DNA of 64,000 nt, taken from NCBI GenBank assembly GCA_032718475.1, contig JAUCBJ010007689.1, positions 25,271-89,270 of the forward strand, read 5' to 3'. Below the pieces are notes generated by a model, which searched no databases, was not told where the DNA came from, and worked only from the letters and a program-made list of their open reading frames with translations. Every line of letters starts with the position of its first letter. Position 1 is the stretch's first letter. This stretch comes from Nemertoderma westbladi (lineage: Eukaryota > Xenacoelomorpha > Nemertodermatida > Nemertodermatidae). Of the stretch, positions 34,194 through 45,938 are shown in pieces. A program made the position numbers and the translations under genes.

Positions 34194-35380
34194 TACTACA
34201 ATGAATATTATCGACGAAAACATGAAGTCTTAAAAAATGTGAGTCAGTAGTTATGTGTAGATTATTATCTAGAAAATTATAAATAACTTATTTGAATCAA
34301 ATTGTTTTCAATGATTAAATCCAATAGGTTGTGGTGCCAAGCTTTAATTTAGTACTCAGTAATTCTTATCCGTCCATATGTTACAGATGGGTGAAAATCA
34401 ATACGCCATCAATTCATCATTATTATAATTTTTTGGGGTTCAGCTTACCAAAGTCGACATTGACGTCCAGGATCAATGGATCAATAATAATATGGAACCT
34501 AATAAAAGCGCCCTAATACTGGGAAGTCCGTGGACGCTATGATATTACTACACTATTCCGTCGATTTATCTAATAGTTGATTTATTTTTTTATGCGCAAC
34601 CCGGGGCACTTTTAGAGCCACATCAAAAGAAAACGAGATCCCACACCACAATGCCCATTCAATATGCGCTGAGGACACAATACTACGGGAAATTATCTCA
34701 CGAGGAAGATTCAATCACAGCTGGGAATTTATCATATACAATGAAGGTTCAATCACAGCTAGCAACTTCATTAACCCTATTAAACCCGGGGGGGAGGTCA
34801 ATATGATACCCCCCCCCCCCCCCCCCCCCGCGGTTTTTTTGTTGTTGTAACTCTGAAACAAACGCAGTTGTGAATATGAAATTTTATGACTTTTCCTAAA
34901 AATCTATTCTCTTCCTAACAGTGAAAACGGTTTTCAAAAATATTTTCAAAGTTTTCGAGTTATAGCACCATTTTTAACCCTACTTTTATCTCATTTTTGA
35001 GACGTTTTTTGAAAATTACATTTCATGAATTATGATTTGTAACATATCTATTTTTGATTTACACCGATTTATTGGTGTTTGCAATTAGTTTGAATTCATA
35101 TAAATTAATTCATAAATTTCAAACTTGTTTTTTTCGGCTGGTGCCAATTTTGGTGCCAGCACCAAATTTTGAAATATTTCAATTTTAAAATTGTATTGTT
35201 TGAACCTACAGTAGTTTTTGCGCAATGTAATAGGATTTTTTGGAGTTCTGGTTTAGATGGAATATATACGAGCTGCACAAATGCACAAGGCGTATCAAAC
35301 TTATATTTTTCGAGCGTTTTACGGGTTTGTGATAGTTCTGGATATTTGTACACCCCGGTATTTGTACAATATTTCATAGC
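34194..35380. other. No recognised gene; simple tracts
   Basis: Contains a degraded SINE tail (next entry), a poly(C) run near 34807-34829 and two similar TTCAATCACAGCTGG/AGC stretches near 34710-34760. No exon is supported. Confidence 0.4.
34423..34472 (-). mobile_element. Degraded SINE tail
   Basis: ATTATAATTTTTTGGGGTTC then AGCTTACCAAAGTCGACATT and GACGTCCAGG matches the tail end of the minus-strand SINE at 15400-15450. The tRNA-like head is missing. Confidence 0.5.
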
Positions 35381-35387
35381 CCGGTAG

Positions 35388-36750
35388 CGTATTCCCAATC
35401 CTTACACTACTAGGTACACCTCTTGCATTAACACATGGGATTGGTTAATTAACTATTATTTGATTGGACGTTGAAATCATGTAAGGAATGGGGACGAGAG
35501 GGGTCGAACTAGTGTAAGGGTTTTTATACTCAGTTGGCAGGTTGAAAATGTTCCAAACGCTGTAAGGAATGAGAAGTGGGTGAAATAATGTAAGGGTTAT
35601 CTGCCTATTACACAGTTCATTGTCAGACGACAGTAAAAAATGTATACGAATAGCAGTATACATATATTTAGAGTGGAAATAATGTTGTATAAGGAATCGG
35701 TTTACGCACCATTTACTCCTTGACTTTTCCGATCAAATGATTATAATAATAAAGTAGTTTTACTGGTAGTATTTAATATTAAAATTCGTTCATATTAAAT
35801 TCATAAAAGCATTCCACAATATGTAAACATAAAAGCTCAAATGAAATAAACAATTAATTTTTGCAATGCCTCTAGCATTTGTTGGATTTGCATTCATGTT
35901 TATCGACAGGTTTCTAGAGCGTTTTTTAGCGCGTGAAGTCTTATCAGTACCGCAGGTTGGCCAGCAACCAACACAGCACGCATCCGTTTAATGTAAGAGC
36001 TACTCGTCCACGCGCTAGTGCAGTTGGATGGACACGAATAGCAGACCGACTATTCCTAACCAAATACTACTATAATCGGCCTGCTGCATTGAAAAACTGC
36101 ACATTGAGATGCTATGCCAGCTTAACAAAAACATTTTGTCACCACCATGCAAACCACAATGCAGCATGCATTAAGAATGCTATGCCGGCTTATCAACAAA
36201 GTTGCACCGCCATAACTCCATATCCCCCATGGATTTCGCGCGAGATTATCCGCATATTCAAGGCCGGTGTCCTTTAAGATGCGTCTCAAGAAAGTCATGA
36301 ACTGTCCATCATGCTTATTTTCTCCATGGGGCTGCCAAAGCACAAGATTGGGCACTGGCTGGTCCTCACGGCAAAAACAATGTCATGCAAAGGAATATAT
36401 CCCTAGACACTAGTATAGCCAATGTTCCAATCGTTTTAGCTTACTCATGCAGCCCTGTATAAACCATAACACAATGTTCTACTGCCTAGAATAATATCAC
36501 ATGTTAGTCTAAGTCTACTCTTCTAATACTGTTGGTATAATAACCCTTACATGAATTCACCCAATTTCTCCATTCCTTACAGCGTTTGGAACACTTCCAA
36601 CCTGCCAGCTGAGTATAAAATCCTTACACTAGTTCAACCCCTATCTCCAGTCCTTACATGATTTCAACGTCCAATCAAATAATAGTTCATTAACCAATCC
36701 CAGGCTACAATTCAAGATGTGTTCCTACTAGTGTAAGGATTGGGAATACG
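35388..36750. mobile_element. 1.36-kb DNA transposon relic with 213-bp TIRs
   Basis: Left TIR 35388-35600 and right TIR 36539-36750 are inverted copies, about 88% identical by eye, beginning CGTATTCCCAATCCTTACAC. A 7-bp direct repeat CCGGTAG lies immediately outside each end (35381-35387 and 36751-36757), a likely target duplication. Each TIR contains five GTAAGG words, arranged as mirror images in the two TIRs. The interior (35601-36538) has open frames on both strands (35933-36277 plus, 36122-36355 minus) but no recognised transposase motif. Superfamily not assigned. Confidence 0.75.
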
Positions 36751-36757
36751 CCGGTAG

Positions 36758-37367
36758 CGTATCCGGGAGTACAGACTCGGACACATTTACTTCTATAAAG
36801 TTATTGGACAATATCCTGTTATTATTGAGGAGCTTTTCAAAGTGGGCCTTCCAACCATTAAGGCAATCGACTGGCTGGCTGATTCTGCCTAAACCTTGGT
36901 GGTTGGTTGGCTTTTCCGCCCAGTCAGTTGATAGCTCCTGTAGATTATCAGAATATTGCCTATTCAGTCAATATTCATATAGTGACAGCTCTGCCGCTTC
37001 ATACGTATTGAAGTAAATACTGAATAAAGGTGCTGCTAACTTGCTAATCCCTCGCGACTAGCATAGTAATTTGTTTCACGTCCGTGAAGCCTGAAGCGTT
37101 TTTGAGTACCTGAGACATTCACTATTTCTGTGTCGGATAACGCATTGGATTACTGGGGGGTAGGGGTGTAATATGTATTATTATTCAACTCAGGCTCAAA
37201 TATTGGCCGTAAAGCCGTATCAAATCTTCAGTTGCGTTCTACATACAGATTACACATATGATAAGACGTATATATAAAAATACCCTTAACATTTACAGCA
37301 TACAACTCAGTATGGCTTTCCTTCGTGAGGCTTCAAATTTATAGATGTTCCCTATGAAATGGGTGTA
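36758..37367. other. No recognised feature
   Basis: No exon, RNA or repeat could be supported. One open frame (36804-37016) has no motif. Confidence 0.4.
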
Positions 37368-37654
37368 AAAGCTACGCCTACACCTACACGACTACACCTA
37401 CACACTTACACCTAGACCTATACACCTACACCCACACCCACACCTACACCTACACGGCTACACCTACACACTTACACCTAGACCTATACACCTAGACCTA
37501 TACACCTACACCTACACGGCAACACCTACACCTACACAACACACCTACCCTACACCTACACCTATACCTACACATACACATACGCCTACACCTATAACTA
37601 CACCTATACCTACACCTACACTTACACCTACACGGCTACACCTACACCTACACT
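37368..37654. repeat. (CCTACA)n hexamer array, left of the GC-rich island
   Basis: CACCTACACCTACAC-type repeat with variants (CGGCTACACC, CTAGACCTATACACC). A matching array lies at 38745-38850 in the same orientation. Confidence 0.95.
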
Positions 37655-37855
37655 GTTGCCGTTATTCCCGACACCACGGGGAAAACGCCGATCCTGGAGG
37701 CGGAATTTTCAGACCACAGGATTCCGGCCAGTCACTGGATATTGGGAGTGGAGAAGGAGTCCTATCTGAGATGCAAGATTGCAGTCGAGAAAAAGTTGCA
37801 TTGGTTGGAAATAATCTTTAATGTAACCTTGATCGATACTGAACCTTGTGACTGA
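37655..37855 (+). pseudogene. Coding-like remnant of 66 codons, unknown
   Basis: Immediately after the hexamer array one frame is open from GTT at 37655 to TGA at 37853. The peptide looks protein-like (starts VAVIPDTTGKTPILEAEF; later HWILGVEKESYLRCKIAVEK) and has no ATG start. It may be part of a retroelement or host exon cut off by the repeat. No family is recognised and no splice sites were identified. Confidence 0.25.
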
Positions 37856-38035
37856 ACCTTGATTGAGAATAAGTTGGGCTTCCCCACACCAATATACACC
37901 AAATATTCACAATAATATACGAACATATAAATTCCTACAGTACATTAATTAATTACCCACTGTTCGCTTTAGATTTTAACCTAACTAATGATCCCCATTT
38001 TCCCTCGGTCCTAGTCCCGGTACCGTAGTGTCGGT

Positions 38036-38740
38036 GTTGGTCGACCCTGTTGCGTGTCCGTCCCACCCTTCCCGAACCCCGAAGGGATCGGTCATCAGGA
38101 AAGCAGTACGGCTTGGCTAAGGGTCGGTCAAGTCGGTAGACCCGGTTGCGTGTCCGTCCCACCCTTCCCGAACCCCGAAGGGATCGGTCATCAGGAAAGC
38201 GGTACGGCTTGGCTAGGGGTCTGTCGGTTCATCGCAGGGTCCCAACCACCTAAGCTTTCCGAATCCTTTTCAGGCTCGTAGTCGCTTCGGTAGCCGAGAA
38301 GCTGCTCCGAATAGTCGGTAGGCCAGTAGAGTCCGGTCCTTTGTCTTTCGACCCTGTTGCGTGTCCGTCCCACCCTTCCTGAACCCCGAAGGGATCGGTC
38401 ATCAGGAAAGCGGTACGGCTTGGCTAGGGGTCTGTCAGCCCGTTGTGAGTCCCAACTGTCGGTAGCTTCCCGAGTCCCTTTCAGGCTCGTAGTAACGCCG
38501 GTCGTGAAACCCACTCCAGGAAGGCAGTCCTCATCGAACCCTTCCTCCATCTAGTCGGTCGATCCGTCGCAAGTCCCCGGTGCAGTCAGCAAGCTTTCCG
38601 AGTCCCTTTCAGGCTCGTAATAACTGCCGGTGACCAGGGACCGCTAAAGATCTGTCTGTCAGTTCCCGTCGCAAATCCCTGACGCAATCAGCAGACTTTC
38701 CGAGTCCCTTTCTGGCTCGTAATAACTGCTGTTGGCCAGC
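38036..38740. repeat. GC-rich complex repeat region
   Basis: Two interleaved families. The first, GTTGCGTGTCCGTCCCACCC...GAAGGGATCGGTCATCAGG, occurs at about 38050, 38146 and 38357. The second, GAGTCCCTTTCAGGCTCGTA, occurs with small changes at about 38259, 38482, 38599 and 38702. The minus strand gives YYEPERDSESL-like text in changing frames, so translation is not supported. Confidence 0.8.
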
Positions 38741-38744
38741 AGTA

Positions 38745-38850
38745 CGGCCTACACGGCTACACCTATATACCTACACCTACACGGCTACACCTACACACCT
38801 ACACCTAGACATATACACCTACACCTATACCCACACCTACACCTACACTG
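38745..38850. repeat. (CCTACA)n hexamer array, right of the GC-rich island
   Basis: CCTACACGGCTACACCTATA-type repeat, the same family and orientation as 37368-37654. The two arrays enclose the 1.1-kb GC-rich island. Confidence 0.9.
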
Positions 38851-41134
38851 TTAAACAAGCGCGATCAGGAGCTAGTTCTTTCTATTGAATAATACACCGT
38901 TCGCTAAAATATTTACTATTATTTTCTAAACGGCTTCTACAAATCGCTTGCTCCTTTCTCTGTTGATCGCTCAACAGAGAGCTAACTGTTCGAATCTATG
39001 AGCCACGCGCACGCGGAAATAACCAAAACAATAAACCCGATTCGGCTCCCTAAGCTACTTAAAACGAGTGCGGGTGGCCTATCACTCGGAGTTCACTTAT
39101 CGTAAAACACTGGAATTCACTGGCAGAACACGTTGAATGTGAGAATCTACGGGGACAGATCTGTTTAATTCCCTATGTCGAAACTTGGCCTTTAGCTGGT
39201 TTTAGACCAGCAAACTTACCACTGCTGTACTGTATACTGGACACTGCTGTCAGCCTGTTGCCCCGCTATTTTCAAATAACCGCCTAAGCGTGAATTGTCT
39301 ACGGTATTCTAAACAATCACTTAAACTACTCTCCGCTATGCTGCGTACAAATTCTTATTTTATTTTATCGCTAAATTAATTACAGTCGTAAATACGAATT
39401 TGCGTACTAATTACTAGATGTTCCAGAATACGTACTTCTAATTTATTACGTACTGGGTTGTACTAGCAACAGCCTAAATACTGTATTATTTTGACCTAGT
39501 CAGCAATAAATAAAGCGTAAACTAAGAAATATAAATCAATCAAGGAAACTGCACCTATCTAACCATTCACAATTAAGAATCAGGCACACTTTAGCAACAC
39601 AACACAAATAGCGTAGCAATAAGCTAGTAGTACGGTACTGCACTAACTACCAGTCAGCTAGTGCACTAAAACCGCACATTAGCGTATCAGCATACCAGTA
39701 TTAGTCATTCAGTCAGTCAGTGTAAGAACCACAGGCCACCCAAAGACACACATAGGACTCCTAACTAAACCCAAATTCTGCCCCTAATACTACAAAGTAG
39801 AGACGAAAATCTGGATCGTCAGCCCCCTAATACTGTAACAGCGGCTGGTCCCCGGTCCTCAACTGACTAGCCCCGACCGCAACGGTGGCCCCCCGCCAGC
39901 GTCGCCCCGCTTTGGATCCTCTGCACTTCCCTCCGTTGCTTCCCCCCGGTGCGCCCGCCGCGCCTACCGGTACCTTAGCCTCTATATTAGAACAAATAGC
40001 TACCGTATCGGCGCATGCATTCGCAAACAGTCTGACAGTCTAAAAGAAATCCCGTAGGATTATCGCATCTCAATCACATAGAAATCAGTAATTAAAATGT
40101 AGAAATCATAGTTCGAGATTGTAATTAGCAGTAATCATATCAAATATACGTAATTTAAGAAAAAACAGCAAAGAATTTAAATCAGAAATAACACAGAAGC
40201 AGATCAAATATACAGAATAATTACGAGAAGAATAATGGCCTAAATCAAATATTATAGGGAATATACAGAGTAGGACAAAATTGCAGTAGCACATACCGGA
40301 AACACAGCCAATTTATAGGTGATGAAATAGGGATGACGCAATAATCGTCTCATTGGTCCAGCAAACCATGCCACCATTAGACCAACCTGAAACAGCTGGG
40401 CCAATAAGGAAGCCGGATTGTGTTCCTTGTCCTTCTAAATCGCAAATTATTACCATATATGGTAATGAATTGTGTCCCGCTGGGCTTACAGGTTGCTGGC
40501 CATAACATTAATTTCGCGATTATTAAAGTACATTAAGCACAATTAGATATAAAGCCAATTTAGAGACAAATATAAATGGAAATTAATACAAATACACAAT
40601 TAATTTGATCAATATTAATAAACGGCAAGCTCGTATTAAGGTTTTATAGGAACTTGCTACCGTAAATGTTATTTATTAAAAATTTATTTAAAGTTATTTA
40701 AAGTTATTTAAAGTTATTTATTACAAAATTACGTACGCAAAGCTACATACTATACAAAAATGGAAAAGATCTATAAACTTGGATATTTTATTGTCCCTAT
40801 CTAATTACGGCCGTACATCATTATGACTTATCTAAATATTCTATACTGTATAATGGGCTGATAATAGTACACAGCGCCATATATCGTAACATACACCTAC
40901 ATATTGATTCTCAAACTATTGATTCTCAATTATATTGGGTATTTTACAATATTCGTAACTCTCGTTTATTGTTTTGGTTCCATCCAACCCGCCTCTATAA
41001 CCCGGTTTTTTACTAATCTAGTAGGTTTAACGATTACCACGAGACTAAACATATTATTAACTGCTTTCTCGATTTATCCAGCGTGTGGATGTAATATTTA
41101 ATTAAATATTTACTTTAATATCTTACCCTTGCAG
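38851..41134. other. Unassigned sequence with a short GC-rich block
   Basis: No gene is supported. 39825-39995 is strongly GC-rich (CCCCGACC, CCCCCGCCAGCGTCGCCCCG). The minus strand nearby reads ATTAGGGGGCTGACGATCC and could be a retroelement leader, but no LTR pair or frame was found. A small TTATTTAAAG repeat lies at 40680-40722. Confidence 0.35.
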
Positions 41135-41312
41135 GAACACTACACGAAAATAGCTAGTGAGCACCAAAAAGAAGCAAGATATCGCATGCAGGAGTATTCA
41201 TTTACGAAATCATTTGGTTGTCAGAATTCCTCTGTTAGCAACGCGTTGAAACGGCACGATATGAAAATACTCACAGAAGACCGAATCAATAAAAATCGCG
41301 AAGTTGTTATGA
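41135..41312 (+). CDS. Putative internal exon of the unrecognised split gene (exon B)
   Basis: 178 bp between a good acceptor (CTTACCCTTGCAG) and a consensus donor (ATGA|GTAAGT at 41313). It starts in phase 0, matching the phase 0 end of exon A, and ends with one spare base. The peptide begins EHYTKIASEHQKEARYRMQE and continues with mixed charged residues (SNALKRHDMKILTEDRINKN). It is not low complexity and fits a helical protein. Intron length from exon A would be about 22.9 kb if no exon in between was missed. Confidence 0.6.
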
Positions 41313-41805
41313 GTAAGTCTATTAATATGAGTGCGAGTTGGTATAAATTATACTACTAGAAAATTCAGCAACATGGAAAAACTTGGTTGCGATGAACCCT
41401 ATGTCTTTCACATAATATATTTATGATTTTTAATTAAACAATTTTTGGTAATAGAATAAACAGAATAAAGAAATAATTTTTGAAAAATGATGAAGGGGCG
41501 CTGGAAATTGATGAAAATTTTGAGGTTTTTTTCTAATTTATTATTTTATTTTATAGTTAGTATTACAATTTATGAAAAAGAAATTTCAAAAGGTTTTCTG
41601 CAACTTTTAGCACAGTTACTATTACACTCACATAAATATTCAGACCCCTCAATAATAGACTTTTCTCGATATTTTCGTAATAGTAATGTCAATATGTCAC
41701 TAAATGGTAATTGCGATAACTCGAAAACTAAAAGAGCTATGGGATATAACAGTTTTCAGTTTTTGAAACCCCATATTAAATGTGCATCTTAATCGGTTCT
41801 TTAAA

Positions 41806-42521
41806 GGGGAAGGTACTTAAAGAGCTACACACCCGAACACACTCCAAAAACTGCCGAACACAATCTAACACAGTCGAAAATATAAAGAGCACAAAACAAT
41901 AACATCGGGTACCAACGTTTAGATAAAATTAGCCACGCGTTGCTTTTCTATAAGTAAATTCAAATTATTGAATAAAATCGTTGCGAAATTAAATATTCAT
42001 TTCTTATCAGATCAGCTAATGGTATCAGGAATCATGTCGCCTACCGGTAGGTTGGAAACAAAAAATTCTTAATTTGTTGCGTACTATTTGTATTTGTTGC
42101 TGTACAACAAACTATCTAAGGAAGCCTACCGGGTACATACAGTAGTAGGCCTAATAGCGGGTTAGCTAATAGGCCTGTTTGCCTGTGTACTGGAACAGCT
42201 TGGGCTGGGACTGATTGCTGAAGTAATGAATTAGGAAGTTAGGCCTACCACCGGTTAACGTACGTACATTACGTACGGTATCGGTACAACATAGCTACCG
42301 GTACCTGAATATTTAATTTCGCGAAAATTGTATTCAATAATTTCGGGAAATGACTTATAGAAAAGCAACTCGTGGATAATTTTATCTAAAAGTTGGTAAC
42401 CGGTGTTATTTTTTTTGCTCTTTCTATTTTCGACTATGTTCGATACTGTTCCGCAGTTTTTGGAGTGTGTTCGTGTGTGTACGCCTGTGTTCGGTCGTGT
42501 TGCTCTTTAAGTACCTTCCCT
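41806..42521. mobile_element. T2/Kolobok-like MITE, TTAA flanks
   Basis: Flanked by TTAA at 41802-41805 and 42522-42525. The ends read TTAA-AGGGGAAGGTACTTAA and, from the other strand, TTAA-AGGGAAGGTACTTAA, fitting the TTAAAGGRR ends of T2-type MITEs in the Kolobok superfamily. The TIRs are long (about 200 bp: 41806-42005 and 42307-42521) and clearly related along their whole length (CACTCCAAAAACTGC, GATAAAATTA, GCTTTTCTATAAGT). No transposase. It lies in the intron between exons B and C. Confidence 0.75.
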
Positions 42522-42525
42522 TTAA

Positions 42526-44054
42526 AGGGGGAAGTCTTTCACCCCCTTATTTAGGAGACTGCATTTTATCCAAATTAAGTGATGTTTTACACACTTGTAT
42601 ACAATAGGTGGATAGAAAATGTTCAAAATTTTTTTTTTAATTTTTATTTTTTACCTACGTAACATAGGTAATTTATGCAATTATTAAAAAAATCTCAAAG
42701 GCTCCCACAATTTTCAATGAATTTTAATGAAATTTTATGCAAATGTCGGGATTACCATATACAATGAATCATATAGACAGAGTTTTGATATTATGTACCG
42801 TTTTCATTTTACAGCTAATTTTCGAAAATTACAACAACAAAAAACGAAAAATAGAAAAAATCAAGATAAATGAACAGATATTTAGTTAAAATTATGAATA
42901 AACTCACAATTTAAAAAATTTAGTCTATTCAATAGTTTCAACATCTAACACCAACTTTAACAAAATTAAGCGTTTTATATTGATTCTGTTGTAGGAAGCC
43001 TTTGCAATTTGAAATTTATAAATTTCATTCGCCAGAAATTGCATTTAAATAAGTTTATGGTTAGGGTAATTTAATTATATTTACATGTTAAAATGCACCC
43101 AACCCAGATGAAAATTTTGTTGTAAGGGTTTTCGGGATGGTGATTTCATTTTTGAAGTCAGATTTTTCATTTGATGCCATCATGTCTGTCTGAATTGCTG
43201 TCGGTCTGTCCGTCATATATGATCGACAGCTGAACAGACAGACAGACAATGTCGATGACGTCATACATGAAAACTGACATCGGAAATGAAATTACCAACC
43301 CAGAAAACCCTCATAACAAACCTTTTAGCCAGTTGGTATGCTTTCCTATTACTTTGACAGACAGATAGCTGGACAGACAGAAAAACCGACAGACAGACAT
43401 ACGGACAGAGTAGGTTTTGTTAAAAGTGAATTCTGACGACCGAAATGAAATCAGAAAAAGGGATAACCCCCCCCCCCCCCCATATCAAAACTTCTAGTTA
43501 GGTGGAATGATTTTCTTATATTTTGACAGACGGACATACAGACAGACCGACAGACGGACATACAGACAGACCGACAGACAGACATAATCGACTTCGCTAA
43601 ATATGAAAACTGACATCGGAAATAAAATTAACAAACAGAAAAACCACAACAAAAATGATTTAGTTTGGTGGTATTATGTTCTTATATTTTGACAGATAGA
43701 TCGTGACGGACAGACAGAAAGACACAAATATATGTTTTAATAGATATGCATAATAGTTTTCGTTAAAATGGAAACTAACGTTAGTTAGGAATGAAATCAG
43801 CGACCAGTAAAACCCCCAGAACTAAACTTTTAGCTAGGATGAATGGATTTCTGATATTTTGACAGACAAAGCGTCAGAAACACAATCCCAGACAGACACT
43901 TATACAGAGTAAGTTTAACATTATCGCTCATAATTTTTAAACTACATTAGCCATTAACAAGCGGTTTGAAGTTTTGAAATCCTCATGAAATTCTGCACCA
44001 AGTTGGAATGAAAATGAAAAATCGATTTTTTTTTCGGAGTTACGGACTTCCCCC
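42526..44054. mobile_element. Second TTAA-flanked element sharing the middle TTAA
   Basis: Left end TTAA-AGGGGGAAGTC at 42522; right end, read on the other strand, TTAA-GGGGGAAGTC (TTAA at 44055-44058). It uses the TTAA that also closes the element on its left. The TIR is short (about 11 bp). The interior holds a degenerate tandem repeat of roughly 170-200 bp with GACAGACAG runs. Confidence 0.5.
43130..43905. repeat. Degenerate tandem repeat with GACAGACAG runs
   Basis: Four to five imperfect copies of a unit with TTTTGACAGACAGA, CGACAGACAGACAT, GAAAACTGACATCGGAAATG and a Lys/Asn-type AAAACC stretch, near 43230, 43375, 43530, 43690 and 43860. Confidence 0.7.
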
Positions 44055-44184
44055 TTAAACGAAAAGAAATGAAGTTTATATCAATATGATTATATTTGAA
44101 CCTTGCGGGCCGTGTATGGCTTCAACACCATTTATAATTTTTGTCAATGTTTGTTAATGATAAGCTAAATTATTTACTTTCTAG

Positions 44185-44306
44185 GGACACATAACAAAAA
44201 TAAGGAAGGATTGGATGTCGCAAATTTGTATAAAGTGCATCACAATGTTCTTAATCAGGCTGAAGGTGTTGCAGACAGATTATCGGCACATGAAAAAATT
44301 ATGAAG
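44185..44306 (+). CDS. Putative internal exon of the unrecognised split gene (exon C)
   Basis: 122 bp between acceptor TTTACTTTCTAG and donor AAG|GTAGGG. It starts with two bases (GG) that complete the codon left open by exon B, then reads 40 codons (THNKNKEGLDVANLYKVHHN; later EGVADRLSAHEKIMK) and ends in phase 0. Two consecutive introns with agreeing phases make a chance match unlikely. Intron B-C is about 2.9 kb and carries the two TTAA elements. The family remains unrecognised. Confidence 0.6.
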
Positions 44307-44339
44307 GTAGGGAGTAACCTATGGTACTGTACATTAATT

Positions 44340-45365
44340 AAGTAGGTAGGACTTAGTGCCCGCGGCCACTTTTGGGACACATACAACCCTACTAGGTAGG
44401 ACTTAGTGTCCACGGCCACTATTGGGACACGTACACCCCTACTAGGTAGGACATTAGTGCCAGCGGCCACTTTTGGGACACATACACCCCTACTAGGTAG
44501 GACATTAGTGTCCACGGCCACTATTGGGACACATACACCCCTACTAGGTAGGACATTAGTGCCCACGGCCACTATTGGGACACATACACCCCGACTAGGT
44601 AGGACATTAGTGCCAGCGGCCACGATTGGGACACGTACACCCCGACTAGGTAGGACATTAGTGCCCGTGGCCACTACTGGGACACATACACCCCGACTAG
44701 GTAGGACATTAGTGCCCGCGGCCACTATTGGGACACATACACCCCTACTAGGTAGGACATTAGTGCCCGCGGCCACTATTGGGACACATACACCCCGACT
44801 AGGTAGGACATTAGTGCCAGCGGCCACAATTGGGACACGTACACCCCGACTAGGTAGGACATTAGTGCCCGTGGCCACTACTGGGACACATACACCCCTA
44901 CTAGGTAGGACATTAGTGCCCGCGGCCACTATTGGGACACATACACCCCTACTAGGTAGGACATTAGTGCCCGCGGCCACTATTGGGACACATACACCCC
45001 TACTAGGTAGGACATTAGTGCCCGCGGCCACTATTGGGACACATGCACCCCGACTAGGTAGGACATTAGTGCCCGCGGCCACTATTGGGACACATGCACC
45101 CCGACTAGGTAGGACATTAGTGCCCGCGGCCACTATTGGGACACATACACCCCTACTAGGTAGGACATTAGTGCCCGCGGCCACTATTGGGACACATACA
45201 CCCCTACTAGGTAGGACATTAGTGCCCGCGGCCACTATTGGGACACATACACCCCTACTAGGTAGGACATTAGTGCCCGCGGCCACTATTGGGACACATA
45301 CACCCCTACTAGGTAGGACATTAGTGCCCGCGGCCACTATTGGGACACATACACCCCTACTAGGT
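44340..45365. repeat. 51-bp minisatellite, left part (about 20 copies)
   Basis: Unit TAGGTAGGACATTAGTGCCC then GCGGCCACTATTGGGACACA then TACACCCCTAC, 51 bp. Since 51 is 17 codons, long frames run on both strands (GTNVLPSRGVCVPIVAA on the minus strand, ATIGTHTPLLGRTLVPA on the plus). No other coding sign, so these are not called genes. Confidence 0.97.
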
Positions 45366-45615
45366 AATTCATCAATATAATTTCAGCTTAATTTATAGAA
45401 ATAAATATAATAAGCCTACTATAAATACCGGTAATGTCAATTATTTTAGAATAACTGAATTTCTGAATTTTAGGGTTACTTTCCTTTACTTTATTACTGT
45501 TATTAATCAGTAGCTCAACTGATATTAAGACCTAATTGATGTATAACAGGCCTACTATTTTATAAATCGGTTTGAGTTGATTTATAATATATTATGTACC
45601 CATACAAGGGTTTTT
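45366..45615. repeat. Repeat copy X1, inverted relative to 48553-48800
   Basis: Interrupts the 51-bp minisatellite. Read on the other strand it matches the BEL leader around 48553-48800 (TATTATAAATCAACTCAAA, TAGTAGGCCTGTTATACATC, ATTAGGTCTTAATATCAGTT) at roughly 90% by eye. Confidence 0.75.
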
Positions 45616-45899
45616 GAAAATATTTGAAAAGAGCTTGCGTGACATTTTGTGACAGAGGGGGGAGGGGGGGTGACGACTTTTGTGACGGACACGGCGATGT
45701 TCTTATTTTATTTATTTATTTATTTAAACCAGACAATATTTCATAGGGATATTACGTCCATAACTACAGCACCGGTATTAATGTACACAAGCAGAGCACG
45801 ACCCAATAAAAAGCGCAAAACAAAACACAGTTCTTTGCTTTAATGTTAGCTTGGCTTTGACTTTCACACATGTGTAGAAGAGTGGGTAACTTTAAATAC
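45616..45899. other. Unassigned insert in the minisatellite
   Basis: Contains a G-rich run (45655-45671) and a (TTTA)n stretch (45707-45726). Together with X1 it separates the two parts of the 51-bp array. It may be the tail of a retroposon. Confidence 0.35.
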
Positions 45900-45933
45900 A
45901 ATACATTAGTGCCAGCGGCACTATTGGGACACA

Positions 45934-45938
45934 TACAC
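45934..45938. repeat. Target-site duplication of the BEL/Pao element, left
   Basis: TACAC, repeated at 61362-61366 directly after the 3' LTR. Five bases is the usual duplication for BEL/Pao elements. The site lies inside a 51-bp minisatellite unit (GACACATACACCCC). Confidence 0.85.

Noticed and set aside
37368-37654. Telomeric repeat
   Set aside because: The unit is CCTACA/TGTAGG, not TTAGGG, it is degenerate, and it lies between unique sequences on both sides.
39700-39995. Retroelement primer-binding site and leader on the minus strand (GGGGGCTGACGATCC)
   Set aside because: Only a loose resemblance; no LTR pair, no coding domain and no second end were found.
44255-45380. 360- and 324-codon frames in the 51-bp minisatellite, minus and plus
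   Set aside because: 51 bp is 17 codons without a stop in either direction, so long frames are automatic. There is no start context, other domain or bias.
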